A stretch of 64,000 nucleotides of DNA from Comamonas endophytica (GTDB lineage Bacteria > Pseudomonadota > Gammaproteobacteria > Burkholderiales > Burkholderiaceae_C), in the NCBI RefSeq assembly GCF_023634805.2, contig NZ_CP106881.1:2152001-2216000 (forward strand), read 5' to 3'. A program made the translations under genes and the position numbers. Position 1 is the first letter of the stretch. Each line of letters starts with the position of its first letter. Under the pieces are notes generated by a model that was not told the DNA's origin, did no database searches, and saw nothing but the letters and a program-made list of their open reading frames with translations. Shown here in pieces: positions 18,502-25,642 of this stretch.

Positions 18502-18927
18502 TTAATTTTTCGACGCCTCTTCCGCCCCCAGCTGCTGCAAATGCTTCGCCAGCTGCATCCACGCCTGCGCCGCCTCCTCGTTCTTCGCCCACGCATGGCA
18601 GCTTGCCGCCATCATCGCCGTCGGCGCATGGTCGGGTTGAAGGTCGAACGCGCGCTCGCACTGGGCCGCGGCATTGGTCCACATGATGGCGGCATTGGCC
18701 GAGCCTTGCTTTTGCAGCGCGTGGGCCTCGGCCATCCAGGCCTGGGCCAGGCGCAGCGCGGCGGCGTGCTGCTCGGGGTCGGCCTGGTGCGCCTTGGCGA
18801 AGAAGGCGCCGGCCTGCTGCCAAAGCGCGCGGGCCTGCGCGAAGTCCTGGGTGGCGACGGCCTGGGCCTGGGCCACCAGGTCGTTGCCGGATTGAAGAAG
18901 CGAGGCGTAGTCGGCAGCAGCAGTCAT
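18502..18927 (-). CDS. Small TPR-like helical protein of unknown function
   Basis: The 141-residue protein is Ala-rich and fully helical, with repeats such as ARALWQQAGAFFAKAHQADPEQHAAALRLAQAWMAEAHAL and WTNAAAQCERAFDLQPDHAPTAMMAASCHAW. Their A/L/Y spacing and the DP/QP turns are typical of tetratricopeptide repeats. There is no signal peptide or membrane segment. It stands alone, 65 bp from the NADH dehydrogenase gene on the same strand. A protein-interaction role is likely but unproven. Confidence 0.7.
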   Translation of the reverse strand: MTAAADYASLLQSGNDLVAQAQAVATQDFAQARALWQQAGAFFAKAHQADPEQHAAALRLAQAWMAEAHALQKQGSANAAIMWTNAAAQCERAFDLQPDHAPTAMMAASCHAWAKNEEAAQAWMQLAKHLQQLGAEEASKN

Positions 18928-18992
18928 GGCGGGCGCAAATCGGCGAAACGGAAATGCGGCCGATTGTGCGCGAAAAGCGCCAGCCGCAGCGC

Positions 18993-20291
18993 TCAGTGCA
19001 GTTTCAGCCGCGGATCGGTGCGCCGGCCGATGCGGTCGCTGAGCATCAGCAGGCCGGTGCGGAAGAAGCCGAACAGCGCCACCTGGTGCATGCGGTACAG
19101 CGAGATGTAGAACATGCGCGCCAGCCAGCCCTCGACCTTGACCGAGCCCATCAGGTTGCCCATCAGGTTGCCCACGGCCGAGAAGCGCGACAGCGAGACC
19201 AGCGAGCCGTAGTCGCGGTAGCGGTAGTGCGGCAGCGGCTGGCCCTGCAGGCGCTTGACCAGCGACTGCGCCAGCAGCGAGGCCTGCTGGTGCGCCGCCT
19301 GGGCACGCGGCGGCACGTTCCTGCCGCTGCCGTCGTCCATGGGGCAGGCGGCGCAGTCGCCGAGCGCGAAGATGTCGTCGTCCAGCGTGGTCTGCAGCGT
19401 GCTGCGCACCACCAGCTGGTTGATGCGGTTGCTCTCCAGGCCGTCGAGGCCCTGCAGGAAGTCCGGCGCCTTGATGCCCGCGGCCCAGACCTTGAGGCTG
19501 GCGGGAATGACGCGCCCGTCCTTGGTCTCGAGCTGCTCGGCCGTCACGCGGCTCACGGCCGCTTCGGTGATGACCTGCACGCCGAGCTTTTCCAGCGTCT
19601 GGTGCGCATCGCGGCCGATGTGCTCGGGCAGCGCCGGCAGCACGCGCTTGCCGGCGTCCAGCACGGTGATGTGCAGGTTCTCGGGCGCGATATTGCCCAG
19701 CCCGTAGCCGGCCAGCTGCTGCGCGGCGTTGCGCAGCTCGGCCGCCAGCTCGACCCCCGTGGCGCCCGCGCCGACGATGGCGATGCGCAGCTCGGCCTGG
19801 GTATTGCTGCCGGCGTGCGCGGCGAGGTATTTGGCCAGCAGCTGGCGGTGGAAGCGCTCGGCCTGCTCGGGCGCATCGAGGAAGATGCAGTGCTCGGCTG
19901 CGCCGGGCGTGTGGAAGTCATTGGTCACGCTGCCGATCGCCATGACCAGCGTGTCGTAGGCCAGCCGGCGCGCGGGCGCGGCTTCGCTGCCGTCGTCGTT
20001 GAGCAACGGCGCGAGCTCGATGGTCTTGGCCTTGCGGTCCAGGCCGCACATGCGGCCGATCTGGAACTGGAAGTGCTTCCACTTGGCCTGCGCGATGTAG
20101 TTGAACTCGTTTTCCGACTGGTTCAGCGAGCCTGCGGCCACTTCGTGCAGCAGCGGTTTCCACATGTGCGTGAGGTGGCTGTCGACGAGGATGATCTCGG
20201 CCTGCCGGCGCTTGCCCAGGCGCTGGCCCAGCCGCGTGGCCAGCTCCAGCCCGCCGGCGCCGCCGCCGACGATCACGATGCGATGCGTCAT
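18993..20291 (-). CDS. ndh: Type II NADH dehydrogenase (NDH-2)
   Basis: The 432-residue flavoprotein transfers electrons from NADH to quinone without proton pumping at the inner membrane face. It has the N-terminal FAD motif IVIVGGGAGGLELA, a second Rossmann motif for NADH (IAIVGAGATGVELAAEL), the FAD-contact IFALGDCAACP, and a C-terminal amphipathic stretch (ARMFYISLYRMHQVALFGF) that anchors NDH-2 to the membrane. The start at 20291 gives the normal N-terminus, with AAGGA nine bases upstream; a longer reading frame 5' is not needed. Confidence 0.92.
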   Translation of the reverse strand: MTHRIVIVGGGAGGLELATRLGQRLGKRRQAEIILVDSHLTHMWKPLLHEVAAGSLNQSENEFNYIAQAKWKHFQFQIGRMCGLDRKAKTIELAPLLNDDGSEAAPARRLAYDTLVMAIGSVTNDFHTPGAAEHCIFLDAPEQAERFHRQLLAKYLAAHAGSNTQAELRIAIVGAGATGVELAAELRNAAQQLAGYGLGNIAPENLHITVLDAGKRVLPALPEHIGRDAHQTLEKLGVQVITEAAVSRVTAEQLETKDGRVIPASLKVWAAGIKAPDFLQGLDGLESNRINQLVVRSTLQTTLDDDIFALGDCAACPMDDGSGRNVPPRAQAAHQQASLLAQSLVKRLQGQPLPHYRYRDYGSLVSLSRFSAVGNLMGNLMGSVKVEGWLARMFYISLYRMHQVALFGFFRTGLLMLSDRIGRRTDPRLKLH

Positions 20292-20386
20292 GGATGAATT
20301 TCCTTGGTTGCCAGATGGCATGCACCCCCATGGTTGCCGCCATTGCCCTCGGTGAATGTAAGGGAAAACCCTAGATTCTGCACTGT

Positions 20387-20406
20387 CCATGGAGGCGGCT
20401 CCATGG
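20387..20406 (-). terminator. Hairpin 3' of the GlcD-like gene
   Basis: CCATGGAG-GCGG-CTCCATGG is a perfect 8-bp stem lying 11 bases past the end of the minus-strand GlcD-like gene. It has no clear T-run, so it is a weak terminator or an mRNA 3'-end stabiliser. In the adjacent NDH-2 promoter region AGGG-AAAA-CCCT (20361-20372) is a short perfect inverted repeat of unknown role. Confidence 0.5.
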
Positions 20407-20417
20407 CAGGGCCATTG

Positions 20418-21917
20418 TCAGAACCGCGGCAGCTCCGGGTGCTTGATCTGCCCGCCACGCACCAGCATCCTTCCGTATTCGGCGCAGCGGTGCAGCGTGG
20501 GAATCACCTTGCCCGGGTTCAGCAGGCCCTCGGGATCGAACGCCGCCTTGAGCGCGAACATCTGCGCGTTTTCCTCGGCGCTGAACTGGGTGCACATCGA
20601 GTTGAGCTTCTCGATGCCCACGCCATGCTCGCCGGTCACGGTGCCGCCCATCGCCACGCTGGTCTCGAGGATGTCGGCGCCGAACAGCTCGCAGCGGCGC
20701 AGCTGGTCGGGGTCGTTGGCGTCGAACAGGATCAGCGGGTGCAGGTTGCCGTCGCCGGCATGGAACACGTTGGCGCAGCGCAGCTGGTACTTGCGCTCCA
20801 TGTCCTGGATGGCGAGCAGGATGTCGGCCAGGCGCTTGCGCGGGATGGTCGAGTCCATGCACATGTAGTCGGGGCTGATGCGGCCGCTGGCGGGAAAGGC
20901 GTTCTTGCGCCCGCTCCAGAAGCGCAGGCGCTCGGCCTCGTCGGCGCTCACGGTGATGGCCGTGGCGCCCGCATCGCGCAGCACCGCGCTCATGCGCTCT
21001 ATTTCCTCGGCCACTTCCTCGGGCGTGCCGTCGGACTCGCACAGCAGGATGGCCTCGGCCGTGAGGTCGTAGCCGGCCCTGACGAAATCCTCCACCGCCG
21101 CGGTCATCGGCTTGTCCATCATCTCCAGCCCGGCCGGGATGATGCCCGCGGCAATGACCTGCGCCACCGCGGCGCCGGCCTGGCGCACGTCGGCGAAGCT
21201 GGCCATGATGCAGCGCGCGAGCTGCGGTTTGGGAATCAGCCGCACCGTGACCTCGGTGACCACGGCCAGCATGCCCTCGCTGCCGATCACCGCCGCCAGC
21301 AGGTCGTAGCCCGGCGCGTCGAGCGCCTGGCTGCCGAAGGTGACGGGCTCGCCGGCCATGGTGAAGCCCTTGACCTCGAGCACGTTGTGCACCGTCAGGC
21401 CGTACTTGAGGCAGTGCACGCCGCCCGAGTTCTCCGCCACGTTGCCGCCAATGGTGCAGGCGATCTGGCTGGAGGGATCGGGTGCGTAATACAGGCCGTG
21501 GGGCGCGGCGGCCTCGCTGATCGCCAGGTTGCGCACGCCGCACTGCACGACCGCGGTGCGGCTGAAGGCATCGACCTGGAGGATGCGGTTGAACTTGGCC
21601 AGCGACAGGACCACGCCCAGCGCATGCGGCATGGCCCCGCCCGACAGCCCGGTGCCCGCGCCGCGCGCCACGACCGGCGCCCGCAGCGCGTGGCAGGCCT
21701 TGAGCACGGCCTGCACCTGTTCATAGGTCTCTGGCAGGCAGACGACCAAGGGGCGCTGGCGGTAGGCGGTGAGGCCGTCGCATTCGTAGGGCGTGGTGTC
21801 CTCGCTGTGCCACAGCAGCGCATGCGCGGGCACATGCCTGCCCAGCGCCTGCACGATCTCGGCTTGGCGGCGTGCGCGCTCGGCGGTCGTGGGCGCGTCG
21901 GGGGAAACGGTGTTCAT
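20418..21917 (-). CDS. glcD: FAD-linked D-2-hydroxyacid oxidase, glycolate oxidase GlcD-like
   Basis: The 499-residue protein has the FAD_binding_4 (PCMH) domain with VVARGAGTGLSGGAMP, IGGNVAENSGGVHCLKYG and the C-terminal FAD-oxidase domain with VFHAGDGNLHPLILFD and the terminal GEHGVG...NPGKV motif. It matches the GlcD subunit of glycolate oxidase in length and motifs. GlcE and GlcF subunits are not adjacent, so it either works with distant partners or as a stand-alone lactate or hydroxyacid dehydrogenase. It is divergent from another enzyme of the same superfamily, with 120 bp between the starts. Confidence 0.88.
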   Translation of the reverse strand: MNTVSPDAPTTAERARRQAEIVQALGRHVPAHALLWHSEDTTPYECDGLTAYRQRPLVVCLPETYEQVQAVLKACHALRAPVVARGAGTGLSGGAMPHALGVVLSLAKFNRILQVDAFSRTAVVQCGVRNLAISEAAAPHGLYYAPDPSSQIACTIGGNVAENSGGVHCLKYGLTVHNVLEVKGFTMAGEPVTFGSQALDAPGYDLLAAVIGSEGMLAVVTEVTVRLIPKPQLARCIMASFADVRQAGAAVAQVIAAGIIPAGLEMMDKPMTAAVEDFVRAGYDLTAEAILLCESDGTPEEVAEEIERMSAVLRDAGATAITVSADEAERLRFWSGRKNAFPASGRISPDYMCMDSTIPRKRLADILLAIQDMERKYQLRCANVFHAGDGNLHPLILFDANDPDQLRRCELFGADILETSVAMGGTVTGEHGVGIEKLNSMCTQFSAEENAQMFALKAAFDPEGLLNPGKVIPTLHRCAEYGRMLVRGGQIKHPELPRF

Positions 21918-22037
21918 GGTCTCGGACTTTAGGCGATGGCGCGGCGTTGCAGCGTGAGTTTTATTGCATCGGCCCGTGAAACTTTGCGCCTCGCCCTCTG
22001 GACAATAATTGCAGCTGCTCCCTCAACGTCTATCCCC

Positions 22038-23492
22038 ATGACCGCCACATCCGCAAATTCCTCCGCCCAGCTGCTGCAGGGCCTGCGCGCCATCGTCGGC
22101 GACAAGGCCTGCATGGAAGCTGCTGACGACATGCAGCCCTTCACCACCGACTACCGCAAGCTCTACCATGGCAAGGCGCTGGCCGTGGTGCTGCCCGCCA
22201 CGACGCAGCAGGTCAGCGAGGTCATGGCGCTGTGCTTTCGGCACGGCGTGCCGGTGGTGCCGCAGGGCGGCAACACCTCGCTGATGGGCGGCGCCGTGCC
22301 CGATGCCGCGGGCGACGCGGTAGTGCTGAACCTGCGGCGCATGAACCAGGTGCAGGAGATCGATGTCGTCAACGACACGATGACGCTTTCGGCCGGTGTG
22401 ACGCTGCAGGCGGCGCGCGCCGCGGCGCAAGAGGCCGGACGGCTGTTCCCGCTGCGCATCGGCTCGGAGGGCTCGTGCCAGATCGGCGGCAATCTCTCGA
22501 CCAATGCCGGCGGCACCGCGGTGCTGCGCTACGGCAACATGCGCGACCTGACGCTGGGCATCGAGGCAGTGCTGCCCGACGGCCGCATTTACTCGTCGCT
22601 GCGCGGCCTGCGCAAGGACAACACCGGCTACGACCTCAAGCAGCTGTTCATCGGCTCCGAGGGCACGCTGGGCATCATCACCGCCGCCGTGCTCAAGCTG
22701 ATGCCGCTGCCCGGCGCCACGGCCGCGGCCTGGATCGCGGTGCGCGACCCGCATGCGGCCGTCGAGCTGCTGACCGAGGCCAAGCGCGTGGCCGGGCAGG
22801 CGGTGACGGCCTTCGAGCTGATCTCCGGCCCGGCGCTGACGCTGGTGCTGGAATCCATGCCGCAGCTGAGCGCGCCGCTGCCTGAAACGCACGACTGGAT
22901 GGTGCTGATCGAGCTGACCTCGGGCGGCGACGCCGAAGGCCTGGACGCGATGCTGATGGGCATCCTGGAGCAGGGCCTGGAGCGCGGGCTGGTGACGGAC
23001 GCGGCCATTGCTGCCAGCCTGGCCGACACGCGCGCCTTCTGGCAGCTGCGCGAGGAGATCTCGGATGCGCAGACGCGCACCGGTGGCAGCATCAAGTGCG
23101 ACATCTCGATTCCGCTGTCGAAGATCGCCGATTTCATTGCCGAGGCCTCGGCGCAGGTGCTGGCACTGGCGCCCGACGCGCGCATGGTGATCTACGGCCA
23201 CATGGGCGACGGCAACGTGCACTTCAATCCGCTGCGGCCCAAGGACATGGCCGCGGCCGAATTCCTGGCGCAGAACTATGCGCGCGTCTCGCACGCCGTC
23301 GACGGGCTGGCCACCCGGCAGAACGGCTCGATCTCGGCCGAGCATGGCATCGGCGTCGCCAAGCGCGACGACCTGCTGGAATGCAAGTCGCCGGTGGAGC
23401 TGGAGCTGATGTGGCAGATCAAGCGGGCGCTGGATCCGGGGAATCTGCTGAATCCGGGGAAGGTGCTGCCGGGGGCGAAGGGTCTGGTTTGA
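22038..23492 (+). CDS. FAD-binding D-2-hydroxyacid dehydrogenase (D-2-hydroxyglutarate dehydrogenase-like)
   Basis: The 484-residue protein shares the FAD_binding_4 plus FAD-oxidase_C architecture. Motifs are VPVVPQGGNTSLMGGAVP, IGGNLSTNAGGTAVLRYGNMRD, IGSEGTLGI, the metal/substrate region YGHMGDGNVHFN, and the terminal SAEHGIGVAKRD...NPGKVLP. The HMGDGNVHFN form and the RYGNMRDL segment are closer to D-2-hydroxyglutarate or D-lactate dehydrogenases than to GlcD. The frame is open 102 bases further 5', but the ATG at 22038 gives the standard N-terminus. No strong ribosome-binding site is visible. Confidence 0.88.
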   Translation: MTATSANSSAQLLQGLRAIVGDKACMEAADDMQPFTTDYRKLYHGKALAVVLPATTQQVSEVMALCFRHGVPVVPQGGNTSLMGGAVPDAAGDAVVLNLRRMNQVQEIDVVNDTMTLSAGVTLQAARAAAQEAGRLFPLRIGSEGSCQIGGNLSTNAGGTAVLRYGNMRDLTLGIEAVLPDGRIYSSLRGLRKDNTGYDLKQLFIGSEGTLGIITAAVLKLMPLPGATAAAWIAVRDPHAAVELLTEAKRVAGQAVTAFELISGPALTLVLESMPQLSAPLPETHDWMVLIELTSGGDAEGLDAMLMGILEQGLERGLVTDAAIAASLADTRAFWQLREEISDAQTRTGGSIKCDISIPLSKIADFIAEASAQVLALAPDARMVIYGHMGDGNVHFNPLRPKDMAAAEFLAQNYARVSHAVDGLATRQNGSISAEHGIGVAKRDDLLECKSPVELELMWQIKRALDPGNLLNPGKVLPGAKGLV

Positions 23493-23519
23493 ATATGCGC
23501 GCGGGACGGGCATCAAAAA

Positions 23520-23546
23520 CGTTCGTCCTGAGCTTGTCGAGGGATG
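23520..23546 (-). repeat. Intergenic repeat cluster c, inverted single copy
   Basis: A copy of the family in inverted orientation (GTTCGTCCTGAGCTTGTCGA...) lies 28 bases after the dehydrogenase stop codon. It faces the tandem array at 23631 and is separated from it by about 85 bp in which nothing else was recognised. Confidence 0.8.
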
Positions 23547-23630
23547 GACGTCCGGCGTCTTGTTGAACCAAGGCACCTCCTTGCGGCGCATCAATCAAAC
23601 GCAGATTGCGCCCCAAAACGCCCTTCGACA

Positions 23631-23817
23631 AGCTCAGGGCGAACGGTAGTTATTTGCTTGGAGCTCAGGGCGAACGGTAGTTATTTGCTTGGAGCTCAGG
23701 GCGAACGGTAGTTATTTGCTTGGAGCTCAGGGCGAACGGTAGTTATTTTGCTTGGAGCTCAGGGCGAACGGTAGTTATTTGCTTGGAGTCGGGGCGAACG
23801 GCACTTGCTTGCCTGGG
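23631..23817. repeat. Tandem array of a 31-bp unit (five full copies plus one degenerate)
   Basis: Units start at 23631, 23662, 23693, 23724 and 23756, with a decayed sixth at 23787. Each has AGCTCAGGGCGAACGG, which is the right half of the dispersed repeat, followed by TAGTTATTTGCTTGG. The fourth unit has one extra T. The first copy is preceded by the full element (CCCTTCGACA), so the array grew from one dispersed repeat. It fills most of the 346-bp gene-free gap between convergent genes. Copies are contiguous, so this is not a CRISPR array. Confidence 0.95.
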
Positions 23818-23838
23818 GCGTCAGCGGTCAGCTTCCAA

Positions 23839-24732
23839 TCATGACACCGCCTGCCCCAGCCACTGCGCAAACGCCGCGCACTCCCACCGGTCCATCGTTC
23901 CCGTATGCCAGCACAGATAGTGCGCATGCGGGCTCGGCACATCCAGGGGGAACAAGCGCACCAGCGTCCCATTGTCCAGCCACGGCGCCCCCAGCTTGAG
24001 GCGCACCGGCGCCACGCCCATGCCCGCGGCCGCGGCATCGCACAGCAGGCCGATGTCGTGGAACTGCGAGCCCTCGGCGGGCTCGGGCCAGTCGAGGCCG
24101 GCGGCCTCGAACCAGTTGCGCCAGGGCTCGAGCGGGCTGCGCAGCAGCGGCAGGCCTTCGAGGTCGGAGGGCTGCTCGAAGGGGCCATGGGCGCGCACGA
24201 AGGCCGGCGAGGCCAGCGGCGTGAGCACGTCGCGCGCGATCTCCATGTGCTCCATGTCGGCGTAATGGCCCGGGCCGAAGCGCACCGTGAGGTCGGCGTC
24301 CTCGGCCACCACGTCGAGCAGCGGAATGCTCACATGCAGCGCCAGATCGATCTCCGGATAGGCCTCGGTGAACTGGCTCAGCCGGGGAATCAGGATGCAG
24401 CGCGCGAAGGTCGGCGTCACGGCCAGCTTGAGCCGGCGCCGGCCGGGAACGCCGGCGCTGCCGGGAAAGCGCTGCAGCGCCCCGAGCCCCTCGCGCACGT
24501 GCGACAGGTAGGCGCTGCCCTCGCTGGTCAGCGAGAAATCGGCGCGCCCGAACAGCCGGCTGCCGAGCATCTGCTCGAGCTGGCGCACGCGGTGGCTGAC
24601 GGCGCTGGGCGTCACGCACAGCTCATCGGCGGTCTGCGTGACGCTGCGCAGCCGCGCCAGCGCCTCGAAGGTCAGCAGGCACTGGATCGGCGGAATGCGC
24701 CGCGCCGCGCCGGGTGCAGGGGCCGCCGCCAT
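23839..24732 (-). CDS. LysR-family transcriptional regulator (GcvA-like)
   Basis: The 297-residue protein has an N-terminal winged HTH (LLTFEALARLRSVTQTADELCVTPSAVSHRVRQLE) and a LysR effector-binding domain from about residue 95. The sequence form, with PIQCLLTFEA at the start and the PLLRSPLEPWRNWFEAAGLDWPE segment, is that of the GcvA-like subgroup. It starts ten bases after the purU stop codon on the same strand, so the two are likely co-transcribed. The target is unknown; purine/one-carbon genes are a reasonable guess from the neighbour. Confidence 0.88.
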   Translation of the reverse strand: MAAAPAPGAARRIPPIQCLLTFEALARLRSVTQTADELCVTPSAVSHRVRQLEQMLGSRLFGRADFSLTSEGSAYLSHVREGLGALQRFPGSAGVPGRRRLKLAVTPTFARCILIPRLSQFTEAYPEIDLALHVSIPLLDVVAEDADLTVRFGPGHYADMEHMEIARDVLTPLASPAFVRAHGPFEQPSDLEGLPLLRSPLEPWRNWFEAAGLDWPEPAEGSQFHDIGLLCDAAAAGMGVAPVRLKLGAPWLDNGTLVRLFPLDVPSPHAHYLCWHTGTMDRWECAAFAQWLGQAVS

Positions 24733-24742
24733 GCTGCGCCCT

Positions 24743-25591
24743 TCAGCGGAAGACGACGGTCTTGTGGCCGTTGAGGATGACGCGGCGTTCGCTGTGCCAC
24801 TTGACGGCGCGCGCCAGCACCTGGCTTTCGGTGTCGCGGCCGCGGGCCGTGAGGTCCTCGACGGTGTCGGTGTGGTCGGCGCGCGCCACGTCCTGCTCGA
24901 TGATCGGGCCTTCGTCGAGGTCGGCCGTCACATAGTGGGCGGTGGCGCCGATCAGCTTCACGCCGCGGTCGTGCGCCTGGTAGTAGGGCTTGGCGCCCTT
25001 GAAGCTGGGCAGGAAGCTGTGGTGGATGTTGATGGCGCGGCCGGCGAGCTTGGTGCACAGGTCGTTGGACAGCACCTGCATGTAGCGCGCGAGCACCACC
25101 AGCTCGGCGCCTTCTGCCTCGATAATCTCGAACTGGCGCGCCTCGGCCTGGGCCTTGGTCGCTGCCGTCACGGGAATGTGGTGGAAGGGCACGTTGTAGC
25201 TGGCCGCGAGCTGGTAGAAGTCGCGGTGGTTGCTGATGATCGCGCGGATGTCGATGGGCAGCAGGCCGGACTTCCAGCGGAACAGCAGGTCGTTGAGGCA
25301 ATGGCCCTCCTTGCTGACCAGCAGCACGGTCTTCATGCTCTCGGCCTGGGAATGCAGGCTCCAGCGCATGTCGAAGCGCGCGGCGAGTTCGGCCAGGGCG
25401 GTCTTGAGCGTGGCGGCGTCGGTCTGCGTGCAGGCGAACTGCAGGCGCATGAAGAACAGGCCGGTGGCGCTGTCGTTGAACTGCGCGGCTTCCTCGATGT
25501 TGCCGCCATGTTCCAGCAGGAAACCGGAGACGGCATGCACCAGCCCCAGTCGGTCGGGGCAGGATAGGGTAAGAATGTAGGCTTGGGTCAT
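24743..25591 (-). CDS. purU: Formyltetrahydrofolate deformylase
   Basis: The 282-residue protein hydrolyses 10-formyl-tetrahydrofolate to formate and tetrahydrofolate in the cytoplasm, supplying formate for PurT and balancing one-carbon pools. It has an N-terminal ACT domain (ILTLSCPDRLGLVHAVSGFL) and a formyltransferase-type domain with the catalytic region INIHHSFLPSFKGAKPY, followed by IGATAHYVTADLDEGPI, including the conserved Asn, His and Asp. Length is standard. The start at 25591 is chosen to give the ACT domain its usual N-terminus. It is divergent from the GGDEF-EAL gene with 51 bp between. Confidence 0.95.
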   Translation of the reverse strand: MTQAYILTLSCPDRLGLVHAVSGFLLEHGGNIEEAAQFNDSATGLFFMRLQFACTQTDAATLKTALAELAARFDMRWSLHSQAESMKTVLLVSKEGHCLNDLLFRWKSGLLPIDIRAIISNHRDFYQLAASYNVPFHHIPVTAATKAQAEARQFEIIEAEGAELVVLARYMQVLSNDLCTKLAGRAINIHHSFLPSFKGAKPYYQAHDRGVKLIGATAHYVTADLDEGPIIEQDVARADHTDTVEDLTARGRDTESQVLARAVKWHSERRVILNGHKTVVFR

Positions 25592-25642
25592 AGCCCTGCG
25601 ATTGTCGCAGCAAGGGCCATTGGTTGTGGATTGAGGAAATAG

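Noticed and set aside
23631..23817. Possible CRISPR array
   Set aside because: The repeats are contiguous 31-bp units without unique spacers, and no cas gene is present.
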